Assembly (NCBI GenBank): GCA_025363575.1
Contig: JANYDM010000021.1
Location: forward strand, 1 to 64,000
Direction: 5' to 3'
Length of the DNA stretch: 64,000 nt
Origin: Betaproteobacteria bacterium
GTDB lineage: Bacteria; Pseudomonadota; Gammaproteobacteria; Burkholderiales; SG8-41
Shown here piece by piece: positions 17,161 through 26,849 of the stretch. The first letter of the stretch is position 1; each line of letters opens with the position of its first letter. The translations under genes and the position numbers were made by a program. The notes beneath the pieces are model-generated. The model was not told the DNA's origin. It searched no databases and saw nothing but the letters and a program-made list of their open reading frames with translations.

Positions 17161-20100
17161 ATGACCGATTTAAGTATTCAGAAAAAAACGACGCAAGGCC
17201 GCGGCACGGCGCAGCACAAGATCCGCTTCGTCACGGCGACCAGCCTGTTCGATGGGCACGACGCGTCGATCAACGTCATGCGCCGCATCCTGCAGGCGAG
17301 CGGTGCCGAGGTCATCCATCTCGGCCACAACCGCTCGGTCGATGAAATTGTCACTGCCGCGCTGGACGAAGATGTGCAGGGCGTCGCAGTCAGCTCGTAT
17401 CAGGGCGGGCATGTCGAGTTCTTCAAATACATGCTCGATCTGCTGCGCGAACGCGGCGGCGCGCATATCAAAGTGTTCGGCGGCGGCGGCGGTGTCATCG
17501 TGCCGGCCGAAGCCGCGGAATTGCACGCTTATGGCGTGACCCGCATCTACACGCCGGAAGACGGCGCGAAGATCGGCCTGCAGGGCATGATAGACGACAT
17601 GCTCGCGGCCTGCGATTTCGATCCTTCGGCGGTAACACCGCTCGCGCCCGACGCAGTGACAGGCGGCGACCGCCGCGCGCTGGCGCGCATGATCACCGCT
17701 CTCGAGAACGGTACGCTGGAAGCGGCAATGCACCGCCAATTGTCAGAACGCGTGCTCAAGATTAAAAAAGTACCCGTGCTTGGCATCACCGGCACCGGGG
17801 GCTCCGGCAAGTCGTCGCTGACCGACGAGCTCGTGCGGCGTTTGCGGTTCGATCAGGACGATGGTCTCAAGATCGCGCTGGTGGCCGTCGATCCGTCGCG
17901 CCGCAAAAGCGGCGGCGCGCTGCTCGGCGACCGTATCCGCATGAACGCGATCGACAGCCCCTCTATCTATATGCGTTCGCTGGCGACACGTGCTGCAGGC
18001 GGCGAGCTCGCCGCCTGCCTGCCCGATGTCATAGCGGCATGCAAGGTCGCGGGCTACGACCTGGTGCTGGTCGAAACGTCGGGCATCGGCCAGGGTGATG
18101 CGGGCATCGTGCCGCTCGCGGACTTGTCGCTCTATGTGATGACACCGGAGTACGGCGCCGCCAGCCAGCTCGAGAAAATCGACATGCTCGACTTCGCGGA
18201 TTTTGTCGCCATCAACAAGTTCGACCGTAAAGGCGGCGAGGATGCGCAGCGCGACGTTTCCAAGCAAGTGCAGCGCAATCGCGAGGCTTTCGGCAAATCG
18301 CCCGCGGAGATGCCGGTATTCGGCACGATAGCCGCACGCTTCAACGATGATGGCGTGACGGCGCTGTATCAGGCGCTGAGGCCGCGCCTTGCCGAAGCAG
18401 GGCTCGCTCTGCGGCCCGGCAAGCTAGCGCCAGTCGCAGTGCGCGCATCGACTGGCAATATCTCGATTGTGCCTTCGTCGCGCGCGCGCTATCTCGCCGA
18501 GATAGCGCAGACTGTGCATACGTACCACCAACGCACGCGTGAGCAGGTGCGCATTGCGCGCGAGCGCCAGCAACTCGCGCAGACACAGCGCATGCTGAAG
18601 GCCGCCGGCAAACCCGCCGGTGATCTTCCCGCGTTGCTCGCCGAACGCGAAAGCGCGCTCGATGCCGGCAGCAAGGCTTTGCTCGACGGTTGGCCGCAGG
18701 TAAAAGCCGCGTACGCGGGCGACGATCATGTGGCGAAAGTGCGCGGCAATGAGATCAGCACTCAGCTCACGGTGACGACTTTGTCCGGCACGCACGTGCC
18801 GAAAGTCGCGCTGCCCCGCTTTGAAGACCACGGCGAACTTCTGCGCTGGCTGCGCAACGAGCATCTGCCGGGCTATTTCCCCTATACAGCCGGCGTGTTT
18901 CAGTTCAAGCGCGAGAACGAAGACGTCACGCGCATGTTCGCTGGCGAGGGCGATGCATTCCGCACCAACCGGCGCTTCAAGATGTTGTCCGCGCACGCGG
19001 AGGCGACGCGCCTGTCGACCGCGTTCGATTCCGTCACGTTGTACGGTTGCGACCCGCACGAGCGGCCGGACATCTACGGCAAGGTCGGCAATTCCGGCGT
19101 GTCGATAGCGACGCTGGACGATATGAAAGTGCTCTACGGTGGATTCGATCTCATCGCACCGGCCACATCGGTGTCGATGACGATCAACGGGCCGGCGCCA
19201 ACGTTGCTGGCGATGTTCCTGAATACCGCGATCGAGCAGCAACTCGACGCGTTCGAAAAGAAATCCGGCCGCGCGCCCGACGCGCGCGAGGTCGCCGAAA
19301 TTCGCGCGATGACCCTGCAAACGGTACGCGGCACCGTGCAGGCCGATATCCTGAAAGAGGACCAGGGCCAGAACACCTGCCTGTTCTCGACCGAGTTCTC
19401 ACTGAAAGTCATGGCCGACATCGCCGAATATTTTGCACGCGAACAGGTGCGCAATTTCTACTCGGTGTCGATCTCCGGTTATCACATCGCCGAAGCGGGT
19501 GCGAACCCGATTTCGCAGCTTGCGTTCACGCTCGCCAACGGCTTTACCTATGTCGAGGCATACCGCGCGCGCGGCATGGCGATCGACGACTTCGCGCCCA
19601 ATCTGTCGTTCTTCTTCTCCAACGGCATGGACCCGGAATATTCGGTAATAGGCCGCGTCGCGCGCCGCCTTTGGGCGGTCGCCATGCGCGATCTCTACGG
19701 CGCAAACGAGCGCAGCCAGAAGCTCAAGTACCACACGCAGACCTCGGGCCGCTCGCTGCACGCGCAGGAGATCGATTTCAACGACATCCGCACGACGCTG
19801 CAGGCGTTGATCGGTGTCTACGATAATTGCAACAGCCAGCACACTAACGCCTACGACGAAGCAATCACCACGCCGAGCGAAGAGTCGGTAAGACGCGCGA
19901 TGGCAATCCAGCTCATCATCAACCGCGAATGGGGTCTTGCGAAAAACCAGAATCCGAACCAGGGGTCGTTCATCATCGAAGAGCTGACCGACCTGGTCGA
20001 GGCCGCAGTGCTCGCTGAGTTCGAGCGGCTGGCAGCGCGCGGCGGCGTGCTCGGCGCGATGGAAACCGGCTATCAGCGCGGCCGTATCCAGGAGGAGTCC

Positions 20101-20427
20101 CTGCATTACGAAACAATGAAGCACGACGGCAGCCTGCCCATCGTCGGGGTCAATACCTTCCGCAACCCGCAGCCGGTCGAGGCGGGCGATACGATACAGC
20201 TCGCACGCTCGACGCAGGAAGAGAAGCAGAGCCAGCTGAAGCGGCTGCGCGATTTTCAATCGCGTCATGCGAGCGCGGCGCCAGCGGCATTGCAGCGTCT
20301 GCAGGAGGTCGCAATGGCGAACGGCAATGTTTTCGCCGAGCTCATGAACGCGGTGCGCGTATGTTCGCTGGGCCAGATCACGCAAGCGCTGTTCGAAGTC
20401 GGCGGACAATACCGGCGCAATTTGTAG
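17161..20427 (+). CDS. icmF: Fused isobutyryl-CoA mutase (IcmF)
   Basis: A 1088-residue adenosylcobalamin enzyme that rearranges isobutyryl-CoA and n-butyryl-CoA. It has three parts. Residues about 20-150 are the B12-binding domain with the base-off motif DGHDAS. Residues about 205-420 are the MeaI-type GTPase chaperone, with P-loop GTGGSGKSS and the NKFD motif. The rest is the acyl-CoA mutase barrel with GYHIAEAGA (His775). In the pocket, Phe580 (TAGVF) and Gln737 (DQGQNT) are the pair I associate with isobutyryl-CoA mutases, where methylmalonyl-CoA mutase has Tyr and Arg. It is divergent from the BtuF-like gene. Confidence 0.95.
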   Translation: MTDLSIQKKTTQGRGTAQHKIRFVTATSLFDGHDASINVMRRILQASGAEVIHLGHNRSVDEIVTAALDEDVQGVAVSSYQGGHVEFFKYMLDLLRERGGAHIKVFGGGGGVIVPAEAAELHAYGVTRIYTPEDGAKIGLQGMIDDMLAACDFDPSAVTPLAPDAVTGGDRRALARMITALENGTLEAAMHRQLSERVLKIKKVPVLGITGTGGSGKSSLTDELVRRLRFDQDDGLKIALVAVDPSRRKSGGALLGDRIRMNAIDSPSIYMRSLATRAAGGELAACLPDVIAACKVAGYDLVLVETSGIGQGDAGIVPLADLSLYVMTPEYGAASQLEKIDMLDFADFVAINKFDRKGGEDAQRDVSKQVQRNREAFGKSPAEMPVFGTIAARFNDDGVTALYQALRPRLAEAGLALRPGKLAPVAVRASTGNISIVPSSRARYLAEIAQTVHTYHQRTREQVRIARERQQLAQTQRMLKAAGKPAGDLPALLAERESALDAGSKALLDGWPQVKAAYAGDDHVAKVRGNEISTQLTVTTLSGTHVPKVALPRFEDHGELLRWLRNEHLPGYFPYTAGVFQFKRENEDVTRMFAGEGDAFRTNRRFKMLSAHAEATRLSTAFDSVTLYGCDPHERPDIYGKVGNSGVSIATLDDMKVLYGGFDLIAPATSVSMTINGPAPTLLAMFLNTAIEQQLDAFEKKSGRAPDAREVAEIRAMTLQTVRGTVQADILKEDQGQNTCLFSTEFSLKVMADIAEYFAREQVRNFYSVSISGYHIAEAGANPISQLAFTLANGFTYVEAYRARGMAIDDFAPNLSFFFSNGMDPEYSVIGRVARRLWAVAMRDLYGANERSQKLKYHTQTSGRSLHAQEIDFNDIRTTLQALIGVYDNCNSQHTNAYDEAITTPSEESVRRAMAIQLIINREWGLAKNQNPNQGSFIIEELTDLVEAAVLAEFERLAARGGVLGAMETGYQRGRIQEESLHYETMKHDGSLPIVGVNTFRNPQPVEAGDTIQLARSTQEEKQSQLKRLRDFQSRHASAAPAALQRLQEVAMANGNVFAELMNAVRVCSLGQITQALFEVGGQYRRNL

Positions 20428-20506
20428 CGGCCGGCGCAGGCGCGCCTTGCCGGGATGCATAGTTACCCCTAAGATGCCTTTCCCGGGAGTTCGGAGGAGA
20501 CCGGCA

Positions 20507-22465
20507 ATGCCGGACCGACAAGCGCAATCCGCTACGTTTCCACGCCTGCTGCTTGCGAACGCCGAGCGGCTGCGCAATAGTCCTGCGATACGCGAAAAAG
20601 ATCTGGGCATCTGGCAAACGTGGACGTGGGGCGAGGTCGCAGCAGAAGTCAGGACGCTCGCGTGCGGTCTGGCGGCGCTGGGGTTCAAGCGCGGCGACAC
20701 GCTTGCCATCATAGGCGACAACCGGCCGCGGCTTTATTGGGCGATGGCGGCGGCGCAATCGCTGGGCGGCGTGCCGGTGCCGCTGTATCAGGACGCCATC
20801 GCGAACGAGATGGTGTACGTGTTCGACGACGCCGCGGCGCAATTTGCCATCGTCGAAGACCAGGAGCAGGTCGACAAGCTGCTGGAAATTCTACCGCGCT
20901 GCCCGCAGCTCAAGCACGTCGTCTACGACGATCCACGCGGCATGCGGCACTACGATCAGCCGCAACTCATGAGCTACGACGCGCTGGCCGCGAAAGGCCG
21001 CGCATACGATGCCGCGCATGCAAATTTTTTTGCCGGCGAAGTGGCGCTAGGACGTGCCGAAGATACCGGCATCATGCTGTACACGTCGGGCACCACCGGC
21101 AAACCAAAAGGCGTCTGCCAGAGCCACCACGCGTTTATCGTGGCGGCGCAGGGCGGCGCCGGCTTCGATGGTTTGAACAGCGGCGATAGCATGCTTTCGT
21201 ACCTGCCGATGGCCTGGGTCGGCGACCATCTTTTTTCGTACGCGCAGTGGCTGGTTGCCGGCTTTACGATCAACTGTCCTGAGTCGAGCGAAACGGTCAT
21301 GACCGATTTGCGCGAAATCGGGCCGACCTATTATTTCGCGCCGCCGCGCGTGTTTGAAAACCTGCTGACCACCGTAATGATCCGTATGGAAGACGCGAGC
21401 GCGGTCAAGCGCGCGCTGTTTGCTTATTTCACCGCCGTCGCGCGCCGCTGCGGGGCGGAAGTGCTCGACGGCAAGCCCGTATCAGCGGCCGACCGCATGC
21501 TCTACGCGCTGGGCAATCTGCTGATTTACGGACCGCTGCGCAACGTGCTCGGCATGAGCCGCATCCGGGTTGCGTATACGGCAGGTGCGGCGATCGGGCC
21601 GGACCTCTTTCGTTTTTACCGCTCGATCGGGGTCAACTTGAAGCAACTCTATGGCTCGACCGAGACCTGCGCCTATGTATGCCTGCAGCCGGACGGCGCA
21701 GTGAGCTTCGACTCCGTCGGCGAACCGGCGCCCGGCGTCGAGGTTAGCATCGCCGGCAACGGCGAAGTGCTCGTGCGGGGCGCCATGCTGCTCAAGGAAT
21801 ACTACAGACAGCCCGCGGCAACTGCCGAGGCGATCGACGGCGACGGTTATTTCCGCACGGGCGACGCCGGATTTTTCGACGAGCGGGGCCAGCTCAAAAT
21901 CATCGATCGCGCGAAGGACGTCGGCAAGCTCACTGACGGGACAATGTTTGCGCCCAACTACATCGAGAACAAACTCAAGTTTTTTCCGCACATTAAGGAG
22001 GCGGTCGCGTTTGGCAACGGCCGCGACACGGTCGGCGCGTTCATTAATATCGACATCGGGTCGGTCGGCAACTGGGCCGAGCGACGCGCGCTTCCGTACT
22101 CGGGATACACCGATCTGGCGGGCAAGCCGGAAGTCTACGAGCTGATCCGTGAGTGCGTGGAGAAAGTCAACGCCGAACTCGCGCGCGAAGACGCGCTTGC
22201 CGCGTCGCAGATCCGGCGCTTCCTCATTCTGCACAAAGAGCTCGATCCGGATGATGACGAATTGACGCGCACGCGCAAAGTGCGGCGCGGCTTCGTCGCG
22301 GAAAAATATGCCGACCTCATCGCCGCGCTGTATTCGGACCGCACCGCATGCCACGTCGAAACGCAGGTCAGATTTGAAGACGGCCGCAGCGGCGTTGTGC
22401 GCGCGGACGTGCAGATACGCGAGGCGCGCACGTTTACATCCGCGCAACTGAAGTGCGCGGGCTGA
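20507..22465 (+). CDS. AMP-forming acyl-CoA synthetase
   Basis: A 652-residue ligase of the long-chain acyl-CoA synthetase type. The ATP-binding loop TSGTTGK is at residues 193-199. YGSTETCAYVCLQ is the adenylation motif, and the hinge segment GYFRTGDAGFFDERGQLKIIDRAKD leads to the C-terminal domain. The start at ATG 20507 follows GGAGGA at 20493-20498. It activates a carboxylic acid to its CoA ester. It lies 10 bases before a branched-chain-type ABC transporter operon, suggesting it acts on the imported compound. Chain length and substrate are not determined. Confidence 0.88.
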   Translation: MPDRQAQSATFPRLLLANAERLRNSPAIREKDLGIWQTWTWGEVAAEVRTLACGLAALGFKRGDTLAIIGDNRPRLYWAMAAAQSLGGVPVPLYQDAIANEMVYVFDDAAAQFAIVEDQEQVDKLLEILPRCPQLKHVVYDDPRGMRHYDQPQLMSYDALAAKGRAYDAAHANFFAGEVALGRAEDTGIMLYTSGTTGKPKGVCQSHHAFIVAAQGGAGFDGLNSGDSMLSYLPMAWVGDHLFSYAQWLVAGFTINCPESSETVMTDLREIGPTYYFAPPRVFENLLTTVMIRMEDASAVKRALFAYFTAVARRCGAEVLDGKPVSAADRMLYALGNLLIYGPLRNVLGMSRIRVAYTAGAAIGPDLFRFYRSIGVNLKQLYGSTETCAYVCLQPDGAVSFDSVGEPAPGVEVSIAGNGEVLVRGAMLLKEYYRQPAATAEAIDGDGYFRTGDAGFFDERGQLKIIDRAKDVGKLTDGTMFAPNYIENKLKFFPHIKEAVAFGNGRDTVGAFINIDIGSVGNWAERRALPYSGYTDLAGKPEVYELIRECVEKVNAELAREDALAASQIRRFLILHKELDPDDDELTRTRKVRRGFVAEKYADLIAALYSDRTACHVETQVRFEDGRSGVVRADVQIREARTFTSAQLKCAG

Positions 22466-22475
22466 GCCGGACCGC

Positions 22476-23264
22476 ATGGCGCAGACGCGTAACATCGGCG
22501 GGACGGTACTCAAGATCGACGGCATATCGCTCGCGTTCGGCGGCGTAAAGGCACTCGCCGACGTGAGCTTCGACGTGCGCGAAGGCGAGGTACGCGCGAT
22601 CATCGGCCCCAACGGCGCGGGCAAGAGCTCGATGCTGAACGTAATTAACGGCGTTTACCATCCGCAGCAGGGCAGCATCACATTCAAAGGCGTTACGCGC
22701 CGGCAGATGCGCCCGCACGAGGCCGCGCGCCAGGGCATCGCGCGCACTTTTCAGAACATCGCGCTGTTCAAGGGTATGACGGTGCTCGATAACATCATGA
22801 CGGGCCGCAACCTCAAGATGCACGCCGGTTTTCTCGCACAGGCAATCTGGTACGGGCCGGCGCGCAACGAAGAAATAGCGCACCGGCAGGTGGTCGAGCG
22901 CATCATCGATTTTCTGCAGATCGAAGCCATCCGCAAGACTCCGGTCGGGCGCCTCCCCTACGGCATGCAAAAACGTGTCGAGCTCGCGCGTGCACTGGCC
23001 GCCGAGCCCGACATGCTGCTGCTCGACGAGCCGATGGCGGGCATGAACGTCGAGGAGAAGGAAGACATGTGCCGTTTCATCCTCGACGTCAACGACGAGT
23101 TCGGCACAACCATCGTACTCATCGAGCACGACATGGGCGTCGTCATGGATCTTTCGGACCGCGTGGTGGTGCTCGACTACGGACGCAAGATAGGCGATGG
23201 CACGCCTGACGAAATTCGCGGCAATCAGGCGGTAGTCGAAGCTTATCTCGGCGTGCAGCATTAA
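22476..23264 (+). CDS. livG: Branched-chain-type ABC transporter ATP-binding protein (LivG-like)
   Basis: A 262-residue ATPase. Walker A GPNGAGKS is at 44-51, the signature region reads LPYGMQKRVELARAL (a divergent form of LSGGQ often seen in LivG), and Walker B is MLLLDEPMAGMN. The C-terminal domain ends with the LivG-like EVVEAYLGVQH pattern. It should energise import together with LivF on the cytoplasmic face. It is 10 bases from livH. Confidence 0.92.
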   Translation: MAQTRNIGGTVLKIDGISLAFGGVKALADVSFDVREGEVRAIIGPNGAGKSSMLNVINGVYHPQQGSITFKGVTRRQMRPHEAARQGIARTFQNIALFKGMTVLDNIMTGRNLKMHAGFLAQAIWYGPARNEEIAHRQVVERIIDFLQIEAIRKTPVGRLPYGMQKRVELARALAAEPDMLLLDEPMAGMNVEEKEDMCRFILDVNDEFGTTIVLIEHDMGVVMDLSDRVVVLDYGRKIGDGTPDEIRGNQAVVEAYLGVQH

Positions 23265-23274
23265 ACGAGCGGCG

Positions 23275-24171
23275 ATGGGATTCTTCCTCGAAGTTCTGCT
23301 CGGCGGCCTGATGGCGGGCGTGCTGTATTCGCTCGTCGCGCTCGGCCTGGTGCTGATATTCAAGGCGTCGGGCGTCTTCAATTTTGCGCAAGGCGCAATG
23401 GTGCTCTTCGCGGCGCTCTCGCTCGTGCGCCTGACGGAGAAGATGCCGCTGCCGCTGGCGCTGCTTGTCACCTGCGTCATCATGTTCATGCTGGCCTACG
23501 CGATCGAGCGCCTGGTCCTGCGGCCGCTCGTCAATCAGCCCGCCATATCGCTGTTCATGGCGACGCTCGGCATCACGTTTTTCCTCGAAGGCTTCGGCCA
23601 AATCCTGTGGGGCAGCGACATCTACAAGCTCGACCTCGGCATACCCAAGCAGCCGATCATCATTCTCGACAAAGTTTTCAGCGGCGGCATCCTGGTCGGC
23701 AGCGACGACCTGTTTGCTACCGTGGTGTCCGGCGCACTGGTCGCGGTGCTCGCGGTCTTTTTCCAGAAAACGCGCATCGGGCGCGCGCTGCGTGCAGTGG
23801 CCGACGATCACCAGGCGGCGCAATCGATCGGCATCCCGCTCAATCAGATCTGGCTCATCGTGTGGACCGTCGCCGGCCTCGTCGCGCTGGTGGCCGGCAT
23901 CATCTGGGGCTCGCGCCTCGGCGTGCAGTTTTCGCTGTCGCTGATCGCATTGAAGGCGCTGCCGGTGGTGATACTCGGCGGTTTCACGTCGGTGCCGGGC
24001 GCGATCGTCGGCGGCCTCATTATCGGCGTCGGCGAAAAAATGTCGGAAGTCTATCTCGGGCCGTACATCGGCGGCGGCATCGAGAACTGGTTCGCGTACA
24101 CGCTGGCGCTCGCGTTTCTGCTGATACGGCCGGAAGGCCTGTTCGGCGAAAAAATCATCGATCGAGTGTGA
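23275..24171 (+). CDS. livH: Branched-chain-type ABC transporter permease (LivH-like)
   Basis: A 298-residue inner-membrane permease with about eight hydrophobic segments. The N-terminus LLGGLMAGVLYSLVALGLVL and the central QSIGIPLNQIWLIVW and GGFTSVPGAIVGGLIIGVGE segments are typical of LivH. It forms half of the translocation pore with LivM. It follows livG by 10 bases. Confidence 0.92.
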   Translation: MGFFLEVLLGGLMAGVLYSLVALGLVLIFKASGVFNFAQGAMVLFAALSLVRLTEKMPLPLALLVTCVIMFMLAYAIERLVLRPLVNQPAISLFMATLGITFFLEGFGQILWGSDIYKLDLGIPKQPIIILDKVFSGGILVGSDDLFATVVSGALVAVLAVFFQKTRIGRALRAVADDHQAAQSIGIPLNQIWLIVWTVAGLVALVAGIIWGSRLGVQFSLSLIALKALPVVILGGFTSVPGAIVGGLIIGVGEKMSEVYLGPYIGGGIENWFAYTLALAFLLIRPEGLFGEKIIDRV

Positions 24172-24173
24172 CG

Positions 24174-24213
24174 TGATTACTAATCCCGATTACTGAATCC
24201 CGGATCCTGAATC
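24174..24213. repeat. Intergenic 7-base-unit repeat, single arm
   Basis: The gap between livH and livM is filled by units close to seven bases: TGATTAC, TAATCCC, GATTAC, TGAATCC, CGGATCC, TGAATCA. CGGATCCTGA recurs in the right arm of the element at 27680-27765. Unlike the others it has no inverted partner. Confidence 0.6.
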
Positions 24214-25278
24214 ATGTTCTATCGCGAAGTCGGTGAATTCAAAAGTACGTACGCGGCCGATCAGGTGTTATTGCCGATCCGGCAGGACCGCTATTTCGTC
24301 TGGGCCGTCATCCTGTTTGCATTCATCGGCGTGCCCCTCTGTGCAAATTCGTACTGGTTCAGCGCCATCCTGATCCCGTTTCTGATCCTCTCGCTGGCCG
24401 CGCTGGGCTTGAACCTGCTGGTCGGCTACTGCGGGCAGATTTCGTTTGGCACCGGTGGATTCATGGCGGTCGGCGCCTATGCGGCCTACAACCTGGGATT
24501 GCGCGTGCCCGGACTCAATCCAATCGTCGCGTTCCTGCTGGCCGGCGGTTGCGCGACACTCGTCGGTATTCTTTTCGGCGTGCCGAGCCTGCGCATCAAG
24601 GGCTTTTATCTCGCGGTAGCGACGCTTGCCGCGCAATTCTTCCTCGACTGGGTGTTCAGCCGCATCGCGTGGTTCACCAATTACACGCCGTCGGGTTCGC
24701 TCAATGCGCCGCCTGTGACGTTGTTCGACTTCACGTTCGACACGCCGTTGCGCAAATATCTTTTGTGCCTTTCGTTTGCGGCCGTTTTTGCATTGCTCGC
24801 GCGCAATCTTGTGCGCGGCCGCCTGGGCCGCTCGTGGATGGCAATCCGCGACATGGACGTCGCTGCGGAAATCATCGGCATCCGCCCGCTGTATGCGAAG
24901 CTGTCGGCGTTCGCTGTCAGCTCGTTCTTCATCGGCGTCGCGGGCGCCTTGTGGGCGTTTGTGCACCTGGGCTCGTGGGAGCCGCTCGCCTTCGACGTCA
25001 ACCGCTCGTTCAGCCTGCTCTTTATGGTCATCATCGGCGGCTTGGGTTCGATACTCGGCAGTTTTCTGGGCGCGGCGTTTATCACGCTGCTGCCGCTGTT
25101 CCTGAATCAGTTTCCGGCGTGGCTGGGGCTGCACTGGTCGACGGCGCTGATTGCCAATCTGGAATCGATGATATTCGGCGCGCTGATCGTGTTTTTCCTG
25201 ATCGTCGAGCCGCTGGGACTGGCCCGCCTGTGGCGGATTGCCAAGGAAAAGCTGCGCTTGTGGCCGTTTCCGCACTAG
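24214..25278 (+). CDS. livM: Branched-chain-type ABC transporter permease (LivM-like)
   Basis: A 354-residue inner-membrane permease. It has hydrophobic segments from about residue 27, the family block GLNLLVGYCGQISFGTGGFM near 66-85, and GLGSILGSFLGAAFITLLP near 270. Its N-terminus carries an extra 25 or so polar residues before the first membrane helix. It pairs with LivH. The preceding 40 bases are a repeat tract, but direction and context still indicate one operon. Confidence 0.92.
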   Translation: MFYREVGEFKSTYAADQVLLPIRQDRYFVWAVILFAFIGVPLCANSYWFSAILIPFLILSLAALGLNLLVGYCGQISFGTGGFMAVGAYAAYNLGLRVPGLNPIVAFLLAGGCATLVGILFGVPSLRIKGFYLAVATLAAQFFLDWVFSRIAWFTNYTPSGSLNAPPVTLFDFTFDTPLRKYLLCLSFAAVFALLARNLVRGRLGRSWMAIRDMDVAAEIIGIRPLYAKLSAFAVSSFFIGVAGALWAFVHLGSWEPLAFDVNRSFSLLFMVIIGGLGSILGSFLGAAFITLLPLFLNQFPAWLGLHWSTALIANLESMIFGALIVFFLIVEPLGLARLWRIAKEKLRLWPFPH

Positions 25279-25414
25279 CGGCGCGAGCGCTTGCGCCGGC
25301 GGGTGGCAGTCAATACACTTTGCGCTCTACGTTTCACCGGCGCCCGATTCCAGATGAGCGCATAGTTCGATTTACCGGCAACAGACCGGAACGGCACAAC
25401 CAAAGGAGGCAGTC

Positions 25415-26749
25415 ATGAGCAGCTTCATCACGTGGCAACGCGCATTGTTACTGATACTCGCCGCCGGTGCGCTGGGCGGCACGGCAACTGCCTACGCGCA
25501 GGCAAATGACCAGTTCGTCCCCGTGCTCGTCTACCGCACGGGCGCGTACGCTCCGAACGGCGCGCCATGGGCGAACGGGTTCGTCGATTACCTGAACCTC
25601 GTCAACGAGCGCGACAAAGGCATCAACGGCGTAAAAATCGCCTACGAAGAATGCGAGACCGGTTATGCGACCGATCGCGGCGTCGAATGCTACGAGCGCC
25701 TGAAAGGCAAAGGGCCGACGGGTGCGGCGGCGTTCAATCCGCTGTCGACCGGCATCACGTTCGCGCTGACCGAGAAAGCGCCGGTCGACAAGATCCCGGT
25801 CATCACCATGGGTTATGGCCGTTCGGAATCCGCCGACGGCAGCGTGTTCACGTGGAATTTCCCTTTGCTCGGCACGTACTGGACGGCGGCCGACGTAATC
25901 ATGCATCAGATCGCCAACAAACTCGGCGGCTACGACAAACTGAAGGGCAAGAAAGTCACGCTGGTCTATCACGACTCGCCGTACGGAAAAGAGCCAATCC
26001 CGTTGTTGACTGAGCTTGCCAAGCGCCATGGTTTCGATTTCAAGTCGCTGCCGGTGACGGCGCCTGGCGTCGAGCAGAAAGCAACCTGGCTGCAGATACG
26101 TCAGGATCGTCCCGATTTCGTTCTGCTGTGGGGCTGGGGCGTGATGAACTCAACCGCGATCAAGGAAGCGGTCGCGGTCAACTATCCGCGCGACCAAATG
26201 TACGGCGTGTGGTGGTCGGGCGCCGAGCCCGACGTGCTGCCGGCGGACGCGGGCGCTACCGGCTATAACGCTGCAGCGCTGCAGCACTCGTCAGGCCAGA
26301 CTTCGGTGCATGCGGACATCCTTAAAAATGTTTACGACCGCAACAAAGGCAGCGGCAAGAAAGAAGAAATAGGCACGGTGTTGTACAACCGAGGCATGAT
26401 CAACGCGATGGTCACCGTCGAAGCGATACGCACCGCGCAGGTCAAGTACGGCAAGAAGCCGCTCACCGGTGAGCAGGTGCGCTGGGGCATTGAAAACCTG
26501 AACCTCGATCAGGCGCGTCTGCGCCTGCTTGGTTTCGGCGGCCTTATGCAACCGTTGAAGCTGTCGTGCAACGACCACGAAGGCGCGCGCATGGCGCGCA
26601 TCCATCAGTGGGATGGCAGCAAATGGGTCTACGTGTCGGACTGGATTGAAGGCAACAACAAATTGTTGCGGCCCATGGTCGAAGACGCAGCCAAGCGCTA
26701 TGCGAAGGAAAAGAACATAACGCCGCGCGATTGCGCGAAAGTGACCTGA
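25415..26749 (+). CDS. livK: Liv-type periplasmic substrate-binding protein
   Basis: A 444-residue secreted receptor. The signal peptide MSSFITWQRALLLILAAGAL continues to a cleavage site near AYA-QA (about residue 29). The mature protein has the type I periplasmic-binding fold (PVLVYRTGAYAPNGAPWANG start; GKKVTLVYHDSPYGKEP in lobe 2). It is longer than classical amino-acid LivK and belongs to the group often encoded with acyl-CoA ligases. The ligand is unknown; the two flanking ligases suggest a carboxylic acid. A ribosome-binding site AAAGGAGG lies at about 25400-25408. Confidence 0.9.
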   Translation: MSSFITWQRALLLILAAGALGGTATAYAQANDQFVPVLVYRTGAYAPNGAPWANGFVDYLNLVNERDKGINGVKIAYEECETGYATDRGVECYERLKGKGPTGAAAFNPLSTGITFALTEKAPVDKIPVITMGYGRSESADGSVFTWNFPLLGTYWTAADVIMHQIANKLGGYDKLKGKKVTLVYHDSPYGKEPIPLLTELAKRHGFDFKSLPVTAPGVEQKATWLQIRQDRPDFVLLWGWGVMNSTAIKEAVAVNYPRDQMYGVWWSGAEPDVLPADAGATGYNAAALQHSSGQTSVHADILKNVYDRNKGSGKKEEIGTVLYNRGMINAMVTVEAIRTAQVKYGKKPLTGEQVRWGIENLNLDQARLRLLGFGGLMQPLKLSCNDHEGARMARIHQWDGSKWVYVSDWIEGNNKLLRPMVEDAAKRYAKEKNITPRDCAKVT

Positions 26750-26755
26750 ACTCAC

Positions 26756-26840
26756 GGTGATGAGCAATCGGTGATGGGCGATGGGTTGATGCGGGTGGGC
26801 CGTAGTTTTCCCCATCACCCATCACCGATTGCTCATCACC
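26756..26840. repeat. Intergenic hairpin: 30-bp inverted repeat with 7-base units
   Basis: Arms 26756-26785 and 26811-26840 are reverse complements over 30 bases with one mismatch that is a G-U wobble in RNA; the loop is 25 bases. The arms are made of variants of GGTGATG (GGTGATG, GGCGATG, GGTTGATG). It fills the gap between livK and livF and has no T-run, so it does not look like a terminator. Confidence 0.85.
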
Positions 26841-26849
26841 GCCTTTCCC

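Noticed and set aside
24268..25275. 335-codon frame antisense to livM
   Set aside because: Its translation is dominated by Arg, Gln, Asp and Lys with no fold pattern, as expected for the complement of a GC-rich membrane-protein gene.
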